A DNA stretch of 59,033 nt from Planctomycetota bacterium (GTDB lineage Bacteria > Planctomycetota > Phycisphaerae > FEN-1346), in the NCBI GenBank assembly GCA_030602705.1, contig JAUVZF010000015.1:1-59033 (forward strand). Direction: 5' to 3'. Numbering within the stretch: position 1 is the stretch's first letter; every line of letters starts with the position of its first letter. The notes beneath the pieces were generated by a model that was given only the letters and a program-made list of their open reading frames with translations, ran no database searches and was not told where the DNA came from. Below are positions 24,675 to 31,839 of the stretch, one piece after another. The translations under genes and the position numbers were made by a program.

Positions 24675-25667
24675 ATGGTTACCGAATCGGTGAACGTTCA
24701 GCGCGACACGTCGCCGCCGCAGCGGCTGGACCTGCCGCTCGTTGAGCGAAGGCAGGCCGGCCGCGATTACGTCCGCCTCGTCCTCGATGCCCCGGCCGCC
24801 TGGGAAAGCCTGCCGGGCCAGTTCCTGAACGTCCTGTGCGAGTCCGATCCCCGGGCGGCCGTCGGGTCGGAGCGTCGGACGCTGGCGTTGGACGAGGGCG
24901 GCGAGTGGCCCCTCGCCACCGGCCTGGAACTCGGTCGCAGGAAGTGGCCCTTCGTCCGGCGCCCCTTGAGCGTCTCGCGCGTCCTGCGCAGCGGGGTGAA
25001 CGTGCGGCTGGAGATGCTGGTGCGGCAGGTCGGCTCGGGCACGCGGTTTCTGGCGGCGCGGACGCCGGGCACGCCCATCGACGTCGTCGGTCCGCTGGGC
25101 AACCACTTCACGCTGCCCGGCGACGACCGCCTCTGCATCCTGGTCGGCGGCGGGTGCGGCGTGGCCCCGATCTTCGGCCTGGCGGACTGGTTCCTCGAGC
25201 GCGGCCGTGCGTGCGTGCTGATCGTCGGCGCGCCCGCGTTCGAGGAATTGCCCGTCGTGTTTCGCGAGACGCCTCCGGCCACGGGCGACGCGGTCGCGCC
25301 GTGCCCTGGTTTCGCGGACCCCGACATCGACGTGGAAACGATCCTCTCGACCGACGACGGGTCGGCCGGCTTTCACGGAACGGCAATCGAGGCCGTGCGG
25401 CGGCGCCTCAAGGACGTGGGCGACGATCGGCCCATCGCCCTGTACGGATGCGGGCCGGAGCGCATGATGCGGGCTCTGGCCCGCCTGGCCGAGCGGCGCG
25501 GGGCGCCGTGCCAGGTGTCGCTCGAGTGCTTCATGGGCTGCGGCGTCGGCTTGTGCCTCTCGTGCGCCCGGAAGATGCGCGACCCTGCGAGCGAGAAGGG
25601 CTGGACCTATCGGCTGACCTGCCAGGACGGCCCTGTCGTCGATGCCCACGACGTGGTATGGCAATAG
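24675..25667 (+). CDS. pyrK: Dihydroorotate dehydrogenase B, electron transfer subunit
   Basis: A 330-residue PyrK-like flavoprotein. A ferredoxin-reductase FAD domain includes FVRRPLSVSRV (about 97), and the NAD region is CILVGGGCGVAPIFGLADW (about 154). The C-terminal [2Fe-2S] ligands are ECFMGCGVGLCLSCARKM and TCQDGPV. It is longer than the usual 260 residues because of extra sequence after the NAD motif (about 185-225). It pairs with pyrD 72 bases downstream, giving NAD-linked dihydroorotate oxidation as in anaerobes. Confidence 0.9.
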   Translation: MVTESVNVQRDTSPPQRLDLPLVERRQAGRDYVRLVLDAPAAWESLPGQFLNVLCESDPRAAVGSERRTLALDEGGEWPLATGLELGRRKWPFVRRPLSVSRVLRSGVNVRLEMLVRQVGSGTRFLAARTPGTPIDVVGPLGNHFTLPGDDRLCILVGGGCGVAPIFGLADWFLERGRACVLIVGAPAFEELPVVFRETPPATGDAVAPCPGFADPDIDVETILSTDDGSAGFHGTAIEAVRRRLKDVGDDRPIALYGCGPERMMRALARLAERRGAPCQVSLECFMGCGVGLCLSCARKMRDPASEKGWTYRLTCQDGPVVDAHDVVWQ

Positions 25668-25739
25668 GTTAGCCGCCGGGCTTGTCCCAGTACGGCCCCG
25701 TATGGGCCCGGCGCGTCCGCTGTTCGAGAGCGCTTACCC

Positions 25740-26684
25740 ATGAGTACACCTGAAATCGATCTCAGCGTCGCGGTCGGCCGTATCGCGATGAAGAACCCCA
25801 TCGCAACGGCATCGGGCTGCGCCGGGTACGGCGAGGAACTGGCCCGATTTTACGACCCGTCGATCCTCGGGGCGATCGTCACGAAGTCCATCACGCGCGA
25901 GGCCCGCGAGGGCCATCCGCCGCCGCGACTGGCCGAGGTCCGCGCCGGTATGCTCAACGCCATCGGCCTGGCCAACGTGGGGCTGGAGGCCTTCCTGAAC
26001 GAGAAACTGCCGGCCCTGGCGGCCTGCGACGTGCCGGTCATCGTGAACGTGGCGGGCTCGACGCGAGAGGAGTACCTCGAGGTGTGCGCTGCGCTCGATG
26101 CGGCGCCGGGCGTGGCGGGGATCGAACTGAACGTCTCGTGCCCGAACGTCAAAGAGGGCAGCATCGAGTTCGGCCTCGACCCGAACATCCTGAGCCGCCT
26201 CGTCGAGGACGTCCGGGCGAAGGTCTCGCGCGCCACGCTCATCGTCAAACTGAGCCCGAACATCACGGATATCGCCGTCACGGCCAGGGCCGCCGTCGAT
26301 GCCGGGGCCGAGGCCCTCAGTCTCATCAACACGCTGCGCGGCATGGCGATCGACCCGTGGACGGGGCGGCCCGTCCTGACGAACGTCATCGGCGGCGTGT
26401 CGGGGCCGGCGATCAAGCCGGTGGCCCTGTACATGGTCCGCCGCGTGTGGGAGGAGGTGGCCGGGCCGCGCGAGATTCCGATCATCGGCATCGGCGGCAT
26501 CCAGTTTGCCGAGGACGTCGTCGAGTTCATCCGGGCCGGCGCCACCGCCGTGGCGGTCGGCACCGCCAACTTCGTGGACCCGCTGGCCGCGCCGAAACTG
26601 GTCGATGGGCTGCGCGAAGCGCTCGGGCGCCTGGGTTGCAGCAGCCCCCTGCAACTGGTTGGCGCCCTCGAGATGTACGGTTAG
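25740..26684 (+). CDS. pyrD: Dihydroorotate dehydrogenase B, catalytic subunit
   Basis: A 314-residue FMN enzyme of class 1B. The sequence has NPIATASGCAGYGEEL (about 21), the active-site cysteine in LNVSCPNVKEG (about 135), INTLRGMAID (about 198), GGVSGPAIKPVAL, then GIGGIQFAEDVVEFIRAGATAVAVG at the phosphate site. It catalyses dihydroorotate to orotate in pyrimidine synthesis, and electrons pass through PyrK. The gene is followed directly by a tandem repeat. Confidence 0.95.
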   Translation: MSTPEIDLSVAVGRIAMKNPIATASGCAGYGEELARFYDPSILGAIVTKSITREAREGHPPPRLAEVRAGMLNAIGLANVGLEAFLNEKLPALAACDVPVIVNVAGSTREEYLEVCAALDAAPGVAGIELNVSCPNVKEGSIEFGLDPNILSRLVEDVRAKVSRATLIVKLSPNITDIAVTARAAVDAGAEALSLINTLRGMAIDPWTGRPVLTNVIGGVSGPAIKPVALYMVRRVWEEVAGPREIPIIGIGGIQFAEDVVEFIRAGATAVAVGTANFVDPLAAPKLVDGLREALGRLGCSSPLQLVGALEMYG

Positions 26685-26693
26685 CCGCCGGGC

Positions 26694-26809
26694 TTGCCCG
26701 GCGCGTTTGCGCCGTGTTAGCCTTGCCCGGCGCGTTTGCGCCGTGTTAGGCTTGCCCGGCGCGTTTGCGCCGTGTTAGGCTCGCCCGGCGCGTTTGCGCC
26801 GTGTTAGCC
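26694..26809. repeat. Four tandem 29-bp repeats
   Basis: The unit starts CTTGCCCGGCGCGTTTGC and continues GCCGTGTTAG(G/C). It is present at 26694, 26723, 26752 and 26781 with one or two changes. Each unit folds as GGCGC-GTTT-GCGCC. It lies nine bases after the pyrD stop and could be a transcript-end structure or recombination product. Confidence 0.9.
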
Positions 26810-26861
26810 GCCCGTACGGGCGCGCGCCGGTTTGGTTCGCTGTCGCGCAAGGAGTGTTGCC

Positions 26862-27938
26862 ATGCCTGACCTGTTCGGTCAATCGTTGACGCCCGAGGAA
26901 CTCGCCGAGCGAGTGGGTCGCATCGAGCAGGTTGCGGGCGCGCGGCCGTTCGTCTTCGACGAGGGGCCGGCGCGCGGCATGCGCGGCATCGACGTCTGGA
27001 CGGGGTCGGGCCTCGTGTTCACCGTTCTGCCGGACCGGTGCCTGGACATCGGCTCGGCCCGGCTTGCCGGCCGCCCGTTCGCATGGGAATCGAGCACGGG
27101 ACCGGTGTCGCCCGAGCGTTTCGACCCGGAAGGGTTCCGCTGGTTGCGGTCGTTCCACGGCGGGCTGCTTACGACGTGCGGGCTGCGGCACTTCGGGGCG
27201 CCGGATGAGGAGGACGGCCAGAGGTGGGGTCTCCACGGCCGCGCGTCGCACCTCTCGGCCGAGCGGGTGGCCGTCGAGTGTGCTTGGCACGGTGACCAGT
27301 ACCGCATCCGCATCCGGGGCGAGGTGCGAGAGGCCGAGGTCTTCAGGCCCACCCTCGTCCTGGAGCGCACGATTACGACCGCACTCGGTTCGCGAACAAT
27401 CCAGGTCGCCGACCGCATTACGAACGCCGGGCACGCGCGCAGCGCGGCCATGCTGCTGTACCACGTGAACCTCGGCTGGCCGCTCGTCTCGCCAAGCAGC
27501 CGCCTGCTGGTCGATGTGGAGTCGGTCAGCCCGGTGACGGACCATGCGGCGGCCGCACAGGACAGGCACTGCGAGTTCCAGCCGCCGACCGAGGGGTTCG
27601 AGGAACAAGTCTACCAGATCGTTCCGAAAGCGGGCGACGACGGCCTGGCCCGTGCCGCCATCGTCAACCCGGACTTGGGCGGCGGGTTCGCCGTGTCGGT
27701 CACGTGGACTCTCGAGACGCTGCCGCAGATGGCCGAGTGGAAGATGATGGGGCAGGGCACGTACGTCGTGGGCGTTGAACCGATGAACTGCCCGTTCCCG
27801 CCGCGCGAGGCGCTTCGCCAGCGCGGCGCGATGCCGGAACTCGATCCCGGCGAATCGTTCGAAACGGCCGTGACCATCGGCGTCCACCTTGGGGCCGAGG
27901 AACTTGCGGACCTCGAGAAAACGATCCTGGGCGGCTGA
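26862..27938 (+). CDS. DUF4432 family (aldose epimerase-like) protein
   Basis: A 358-residue galactose-mutarotase-fold protein. FTVLPDRCLDIGSARLAGRP (about 52-71), SFHGGLLTTCGLRHFG (about 95) and WGLHGRAS (about 118) match DUF4432. The fold also places YHVNLGWPL and VGVEPMNC at positions where epimerases hold His and Glu. It presumably acts on a sugar or sugar-acid anomer; the substrate is unknown. The ATG at 26862 follows AAGGAG. Confidence 0.82.
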   Translation: MPDLFGQSLTPEELAERVGRIEQVAGARPFVFDEGPARGMRGIDVWTGSGLVFTVLPDRCLDIGSARLAGRPFAWESSTGPVSPERFDPEGFRWLRSFHGGLLTTCGLRHFGAPDEEDGQRWGLHGRASHLSAERVAVECAWHGDQYRIRIRGEVREAEVFRPTLVLERTITTALGSRTIQVADRITNAGHARSAAMLLYHVNLGWPLVSPSSRLLVDVESVSPVTDHAAAAQDRHCEFQPPTEGFEEQVYQIVPKAGDDGLARAAIVNPDLGGGFAVSVTWTLETLPQMAEWKMMGQGTYVVGVEPMNCPFPPREALRQRGAMPELDPGESFETAVTIGVHLGAEELADLEKTILGG

Positions 27939-27942
27939 GCGC

Positions 27943-29250
27943 ATGCCGAACGCACGATATGCCTTCGTGGCCGTGACGGTTCTCGTGGCGGTGTCTTGCG
28001 CCGCCCTTGCCGCGACGCCGGCGAAGCCGAACGGCTGCACGCCCGACCAGGCCCGGATGCTGGCGATCCGCGCCGGCCAGGTCGATGCCGTGAGCCGCCT
28101 CACCGAGATGGTGCTGGCGGCGCGCGTCTCGGCCGTCAAGACGGTCGGCCGGGCACTCGGCCCGGGCAGCGACAAGGAGATCCTCCTGCGGGTGTTCCTG
28201 CGGTCGGCGCAGATGGCCGGTGAGCCGCGAGTCTATTCCGACGGCGTCGCCGAAGTGGACGTGGAAGCGCCGGTGGACGCCGTGGTCCGCAAGGTGGCCG
28301 AACTCTACACCCCCGGCGAGCACGAGACGGGCGAACTGGCGGACCTGCAGTACGTGGCGGTCGACGGGTACGTCCGGGCCGGGGGTCGCGGCCGCGCGCT
28401 GAGGGACCCGTCGCCCGAGGTTCTCGAGCATCTGGAGTCGGTGTCGCTGGAGGACCTGCCCGAGATGTTCCCCGTCGGATGGGAGCGCGTGACGGCGACC
28501 GGTCGCGTGGAGTCGATTCGTGCGGCACGCATCGGGGCGTACCGCGCGATGGCCGAACGCCTGAAAGGCGTGTATCTGGGACCGACCCGTAAGGTGGGCG
28601 ACCTGGTGGGCGGGTCGTCGGCGTCGGAGGCCCGGTTCGACGCGTTCGTCCGGTCGCTGCCGGTGGCCGGCCCGCCGCGGATGATGCCCGACCGCATCGC
28701 CGAGGTAACCGTCGCCGCGATGGTTCCGGACCTGATTCGTGTGTTGAAAGACATCCGCACGCTCCGCAGGGCCGAGACGTGGACCGATGACCAACTCGAC
28801 CGGCTGTCGATCCGGCTGAAGGTCCGGCGCCTGACCGCGACGGGCCGCGGCATGCCGCCGGCTTCCGAGGTCCGTCCTGCCGACGCCGCGGTCGTTGCGG
28901 GCGGGGCGCCGCTGCCCGATTGGGCGGCCGAGGCGGTCGAGGCACGCGCGGAGGCGCCGTTCAGCCCCGACGTGGCCGACCGCGAAGAAGCCCGTGTCCT
29001 GGCGGCGCGGTCCGCCAAAGTCCGGGCCATCTCGGCCGTGGAGAAGAAAGTGGACGCCGTTACGTTGAACACCGGCGTGACCGTGCGTCAGCGTGCCGCG
29101 AAAGACAGCCGATTCCGGCGCGACCTCAAGACGTTCCTGTCGAGTGTGCGGATCGTGACGTCGCGCCCGACGGAGGACGGCAACGGGTGGGAGGTGAATT
29201 TGCGTCTGTCGCTGGTGCGGCTCTACGAGTTTTCGCTGCCGCGCGATTGA
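27943..29250 (+). CDS. Secreted protein with three LPP20-like domains
   Basis: A 435-residue protein with a signal peptide (FVAVTVLVAVSCAALA, about 8-23). The rest is three repeats of one fold at roughly 34-135, 190-280 and 340-430. Each has a helix with ARMLAIRAGQVDAVSRLTEM-like sequence (AARIGAYRAMAERLKGV, then ARSAKVRAISAVEKK) followed by a beta strand pair and hydrophobic end. This resembles LPP20/FlgT N-terminal domains, normally found one per protein. I do not recognise a closer relative. It begins four bases after the DUF4432 stop, perhaps co-transcribed. Likely periplasmic or outer-membrane associated. Confidence 0.6.
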   Translation: MPNARYAFVAVTVLVAVSCAALAATPAKPNGCTPDQARMLAIRAGQVDAVSRLTEMVLAARVSAVKTVGRALGPGSDKEILLRVFLRSAQMAGEPRVYSDGVAEVDVEAPVDAVVRKVAELYTPGEHETGELADLQYVAVDGYVRAGGRGRALRDPSPEVLEHLESVSLEDLPEMFPVGWERVTATGRVESIRAARIGAYRAMAERLKGVYLGPTRKVGDLVGGSSASEARFDAFVRSLPVAGPPRMMPDRIAEVTVAAMVPDLIRVLKDIRTLRRAETWTDDQLDRLSIRLKVRRLTATGRGMPPASEVRPADAAVVAGGAPLPDWAAEAVEARAEAPFSPDVADREEARVLAARSAKVRAISAVEKKVDAVTLNTGVTVRQRAAKDSRFRRDLKTFLSSVRIVTSRPTEDGNGWEVNLRLSLVRLYEFSLPRD

Positions 29251-29284
29251 CGCAGAGTGCGAGATATGTTGCCCTCGCCCGTCC

Positions 29285-29348
29285 TGTCGGAAGTCCATGC
29301 CGAAGCCGGCGGGTTTTCAGGTCTTTTCACGTTTCGCGCTCCGCGTTA
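29285..29348. repeat. 64-bp dispersed repeat, copy A
   Basis: By eye about 52 of 64 positions match the reverse complement of 55030-55093. The shared core is ATGCCGAAGCCGGC followed by TTTTCAC and TTTCGC. Copy A ends inside the cmk -10 element, so the repeat supplies part of that promoter. Confidence 0.6.
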
Positions 29349-29352
29349 TAAT
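29324..29352 (+). promoter_or_regulatory. Putative cmk promoter
   Basis: TTTTCA (29324-29329), 17 bases, then a perfect TATAAT (29347-29352). It is ten bases before the cmk ATG, so the transcript would be nearly leaderless. Confidence 0.55.
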
Positions 29353-29361
29353 CGGTGTCTC

Positions 29362-30036
29362 ATGATCATCACGATTGACGGAACCGTGGGGAGCGGCAAG
29401 AGCACGGCGGCGGCGCATCTGGCGCGGCGCCTCGGCGCCGGGCACCTTGACACCGGGGCGATGTACCGCGCCCTGACGCTCAAGGCCCTCCAGGACGGCC
29501 TCGACCTGGAGGACCCCAGGGCCCTGACCGAGATGGCCGCCTCCAGCACCGTCGAGTTGGACGGCGAGGTGGGAGCACAGCGCGTCCGCCTCGACGGGTT
29601 GGACGTGACGGCGGCCATCCGCGAGAACCGCGTCAGCACGCACTCGCACTACGTGGCGCGGACGCCCGGTGTCCGCGAGGTGCTGGTGGCCGCTCAGCGC
29701 GAGTTCGCCGCCAGGGCCGGCGACGTCGTGGCCGAGGGACGCGACCAGGGCACGATGGTTTTTCCGGACGCCGACGTCAAGTTCTTCCTGGACGCCGACC
29801 CGGAGGTCCGCGCGCGGCGGCGGCAACTGGAACTCGAGGAGCGTGGCCAGGTCCGGTCGTACCGCGACGTGCTGAGAGAGATAACCGAGCGCGACCGCCG
29901 CGACATAACGCGAGATGTCTCGCCCCTGAAGGCCGCCGCTGACGCCGTCGTCGTGGACACGACGGACATGACGATCGAGGAGATGGTGGACGCGCTCGCC
30001 GCCGACGTCGAGCGCTCCAGAAAGGGCAGCGCGTGA
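29362..30036 (+). CDS. cmk: Cytidylate kinase
   Basis: A 224-residue (d)CMP kinase. Features are the P-loop IDGTVGSGKSTAAAHLA (about 5-21), LDTGAMYRALTLKAL (about 29), EGRDQGTMVFPDADVKFFLDA (about 130) and the lid RRRQLELEERGQVRSYRDV. It phosphorylates CMP/dCMP in the cytoplasm. The ATG at 29362 is immediately downstream of a TATAAT; an upstream frame to 29257 runs through a repeat. Its stop overlaps the GTG of plsC. The order cmk-plsC-ispH-rpsA is a widespread bacterial arrangement. Confidence 0.93.
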   Translation: MIITIDGTVGSGKSTAAAHLARRLGAGHLDTGAMYRALTLKALQDGLDLEDPRALTEMAASSTVELDGEVGAQRVRLDGLDVTAAIRENRVSTHSHYVARTPGVREVLVAAQREFAARAGDVVAEGRDQGTMVFPDADVKFFLDADPEVRARRRQLELEERGQVRSYRDVLREITERDRRDITRDVSPLKAAADAVVVDTTDMTIEEMVDALAADVERSRKGSA

Positions 30037-30671
30037 ACGGCCTGAGGCACGCCTGGTACGGGGTCCTGCAGCAGGTGGCGCGGGTGCTGTTCGTCCTTAT
30101 CTTCGGCATTCGCGTGTATCACCGGCATCGGCTCCCGAGGCAGGGGGGGGTGCTGGTCGTTGCGAACCACCAGAGTTACCTGGACCCGGTGCTTGCTGCC
30201 GTGGGGATGCCCCGGCCGTACCATCCGATGGCGCGGGCGTCGCTGTTCCGGTTCGCACCGTTTCGCTGGCTCATCCGCAGTTTGCACGCGTTTCCGGTTC
30301 GCCGGGGGAAGGCGGACCTGGGGGCGGTTCGGGAGGCGCTGAGACGGCTGAAGGCCGGGGCGGTCGTCCTGATGTTCCCGGAGGGGACACGGACGCGCGA
30401 CGGCTCGATCTCCCTGCTGCACGGCGGTCCAATCACGATTGCCGCCCGGGCGGGGGTGCCCGTCCTGCCGATGGTGATCGACGGGGCGTTCGAGGCGTGG
30501 CCTCGCACGTGCGTGCTCCCGCGGCCGCACACCATACTGGTAGCGTGCGGCAAGGCGGTTTCGGCGGCGGCGGCGGCGGCAGGCCAGCCGGACGAGGTGA
30601 TGGCGGGCGTGCGGCGGCAAATGCTCGACCTTCAGGCGGAACTGAGACGGAGGGCTGCTGGTGCCGTTTAG
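30033..30671 (+). CDS. plsC: 1-acyl-sn-glycerol-3-phosphate acyltransferase
   Basis: A 212-residue membrane-associated acyltransferase. One N-terminal hydrophobic helix (about 15-27) precedes the catalytic NHQSYLD (about 45-51, NHx4D) and the substrate motif FPEGTRTR (about 115). GVPVLPMVIDGA is the third family block. It adds the second acyl chain in phospholipid synthesis. Starts with GTG in a GTGA overlap with cmk. Confidence 0.9.
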   Translation: MNGLRHAWYGVLQQVARVLFVLIFGIRVYHRHRLPRQGGVLVVANHQSYLDPVLAAVGMPRPYHPMARASLFRFAPFRWLIRSLHAFPVRRGKADLGAVREALRRLKAGAVVLMFPEGTRTRDGSISLLHGGPITIAARAGVPVLPMVIDGAFEAWPRTCVLPRPHTILVACGKAVSAAAAAAGQPDEVMAGVRRQMLDLQAELRRRAAGAV

Positions 30672-30698
30672 CGGTCGCCGGTGTACGTGTTTAGCGCG

Positions 30699-30776
30699 GG
30701 TGGCACGGCAGCGGCGCAGCCGCGGCCGTGGTTACCCGGTGTCCAACACGGCCGCCCTTCGGGCTGCCGTGCCACC
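30699..30776. repeat. GGTGGCACGG palindromic element, copy 3
   Basis: GGTGGCACGGCAGC at 30699 is mirrored by GGGCTGCCGTGCCACC ending at 30776, with an inner palindrome CGGCCGTG/CACGGCCG. It lies between plsC and ispH. Confidence 0.7.
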
Positions 30777-30810
30777 CAGCCATGAGCACCGATGCGGGGA
30801 GGGGCGTTGA

Positions 30811-31704
30811 GTGAGCGCCATGGGTTCGGGTGCGGATAACGGTTCGGCCGGCGTCGTCGGCATCCGGGTGGCCGAGGGCAGCGGCGTCTGCTTTGGCGTT
30901 CGCCGCGCGCTGAGGCTGGCCGAGACGGCCCTGGCAAGCGGCAAGGCGGTGTACTGTCTCGGACCGCTCATCCACAACCCGCAGGAGATGGAGCGACTGG
31001 CCGGCAAGGGGTTCCGTGTCATCGAGTCGCTCGACGAGATAGCCGGCGTCGGGGTGCTGCTGATTCGCAGCCACGGCCTTCGGCCGGACGTTGTGGCGGA
31101 GGCGCGGCGGCGGGGCCTGGCGATCATCGACGCCACCTGCCCGCTGGTGCGTCGCGTTCAGACCCTGGCGGTCCAACTCCAGGAAGCGGGGTACCGGGTG
31201 ATCGTGGCGGGCGATGCGCGGCATCCGGAGGTGCGTGCGATTCGGGGCCACGCCCCGGCCGCCGTCGTCGTCAACGACATCGAGGCGGTCCGGCGGCTGG
31301 ATCTGTCGGGCCGCGTGGCCCTGGCGGCCCAGACGACGTTCTCGCCGGAGGCGTTCCGGGAAATGGCCGCAGCGCTGCGAGAGCACGACCTGGAGGAGGC
31401 CCGCGTGGAGAACACGATCTGCGCGGCCACGGTGGAGCGGCAGCGAGGTGCGGCGGACCTGGCCGCGCACGTGGACGTGATGTTCGTCATCGGCGGACGC
31501 AACAGCGCCAATACGAACCGGCTGACGGAACTGTGCGCGGCACGGGGCGTGCCGACGTACCATGTGGAGGTCGGCGAGGAAGTGGCGGAGGCGATGCTCC
31601 GCGACCGGCCGCGCGTCGGCGTGGCGGCCGGGGCGTCCACGCCACAGTGGATCATCGACGCCGTGTGCGAGCGGATTAAGGCCTTGCAGTGCGAACGGCG
31701 GTAG
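30811..31704 (+). CDS. ispH: 4-hydroxy-3-methylbut-2-enyl diphosphate reductase
   Basis: A 297-residue [4Fe-4S] enzyme, last step of the MEP isoprenoid pathway. The three cluster cysteines are in GSGVCFGVRRAL (about 29), IDATCPLVRRVQ (about 109) and NTICAATVERQ (about 208). The GTG at 30811 or ATG at 30820 could each start the protein; the start of the fold (VVGIRVAEGSG) is about 15 residues in. In many bacteria ispH is fused to or adjacent to rpsA, and here it is separate but immediately upstream. Confidence 0.93.
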   Translation: MSAMGSGADNGSAGVVGIRVAEGSGVCFGVRRALRLAETALASGKAVYCLGPLIHNPQEMERLAGKGFRVIESLDEIAGVGVLLIRSHGLRPDVVAEARRRGLAIIDATCPLVRRVQTLAVQLQEAGYRVIVAGDARHPEVRAIRGHAPAAVVVNDIEAVRRLDLSGRVALAAQTTFSPEAFREMAAALREHDLEEARVENTICAATVERQRGAADLAAHVDVMFVIGGRNSANTNRLTELCAARGVPTYHVEVGEEVAEAMLRDRPRVGVAAGASTPQWIIDAVCERIKALQCERR

Positions 31705-31712
31705 CCTATAGT
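31684..31712 (+). promoter_or_regulatory. Putative rpsA promoter
   Basis: TTGCAG (31684-31689), a 17-base spacer and TATAGT (31707-31712) form a good sigma-70-type promoter overlapping the end of ispH. It would give rpsA a 5' leader of about 120 bases. Confidence 0.5.
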
Positions 31713-31839
31713 ACGACTCTTTTGCGGACCGGTGGCGGTCCGTGAGCCTCGTGGAACGAGGGCGGCAAGTGGCCCGGCGGTCGGGCGTCAACTTGTCTTG
31801 CCGTTGACCAGGGCAACGGGTTAGCGGGTAACGCACAGC

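Noticed and set aside
26694-26809. CRISPR array or attachment site
   Set aside because: Units are head-to-tail without spacers, and no integrase is nearby.
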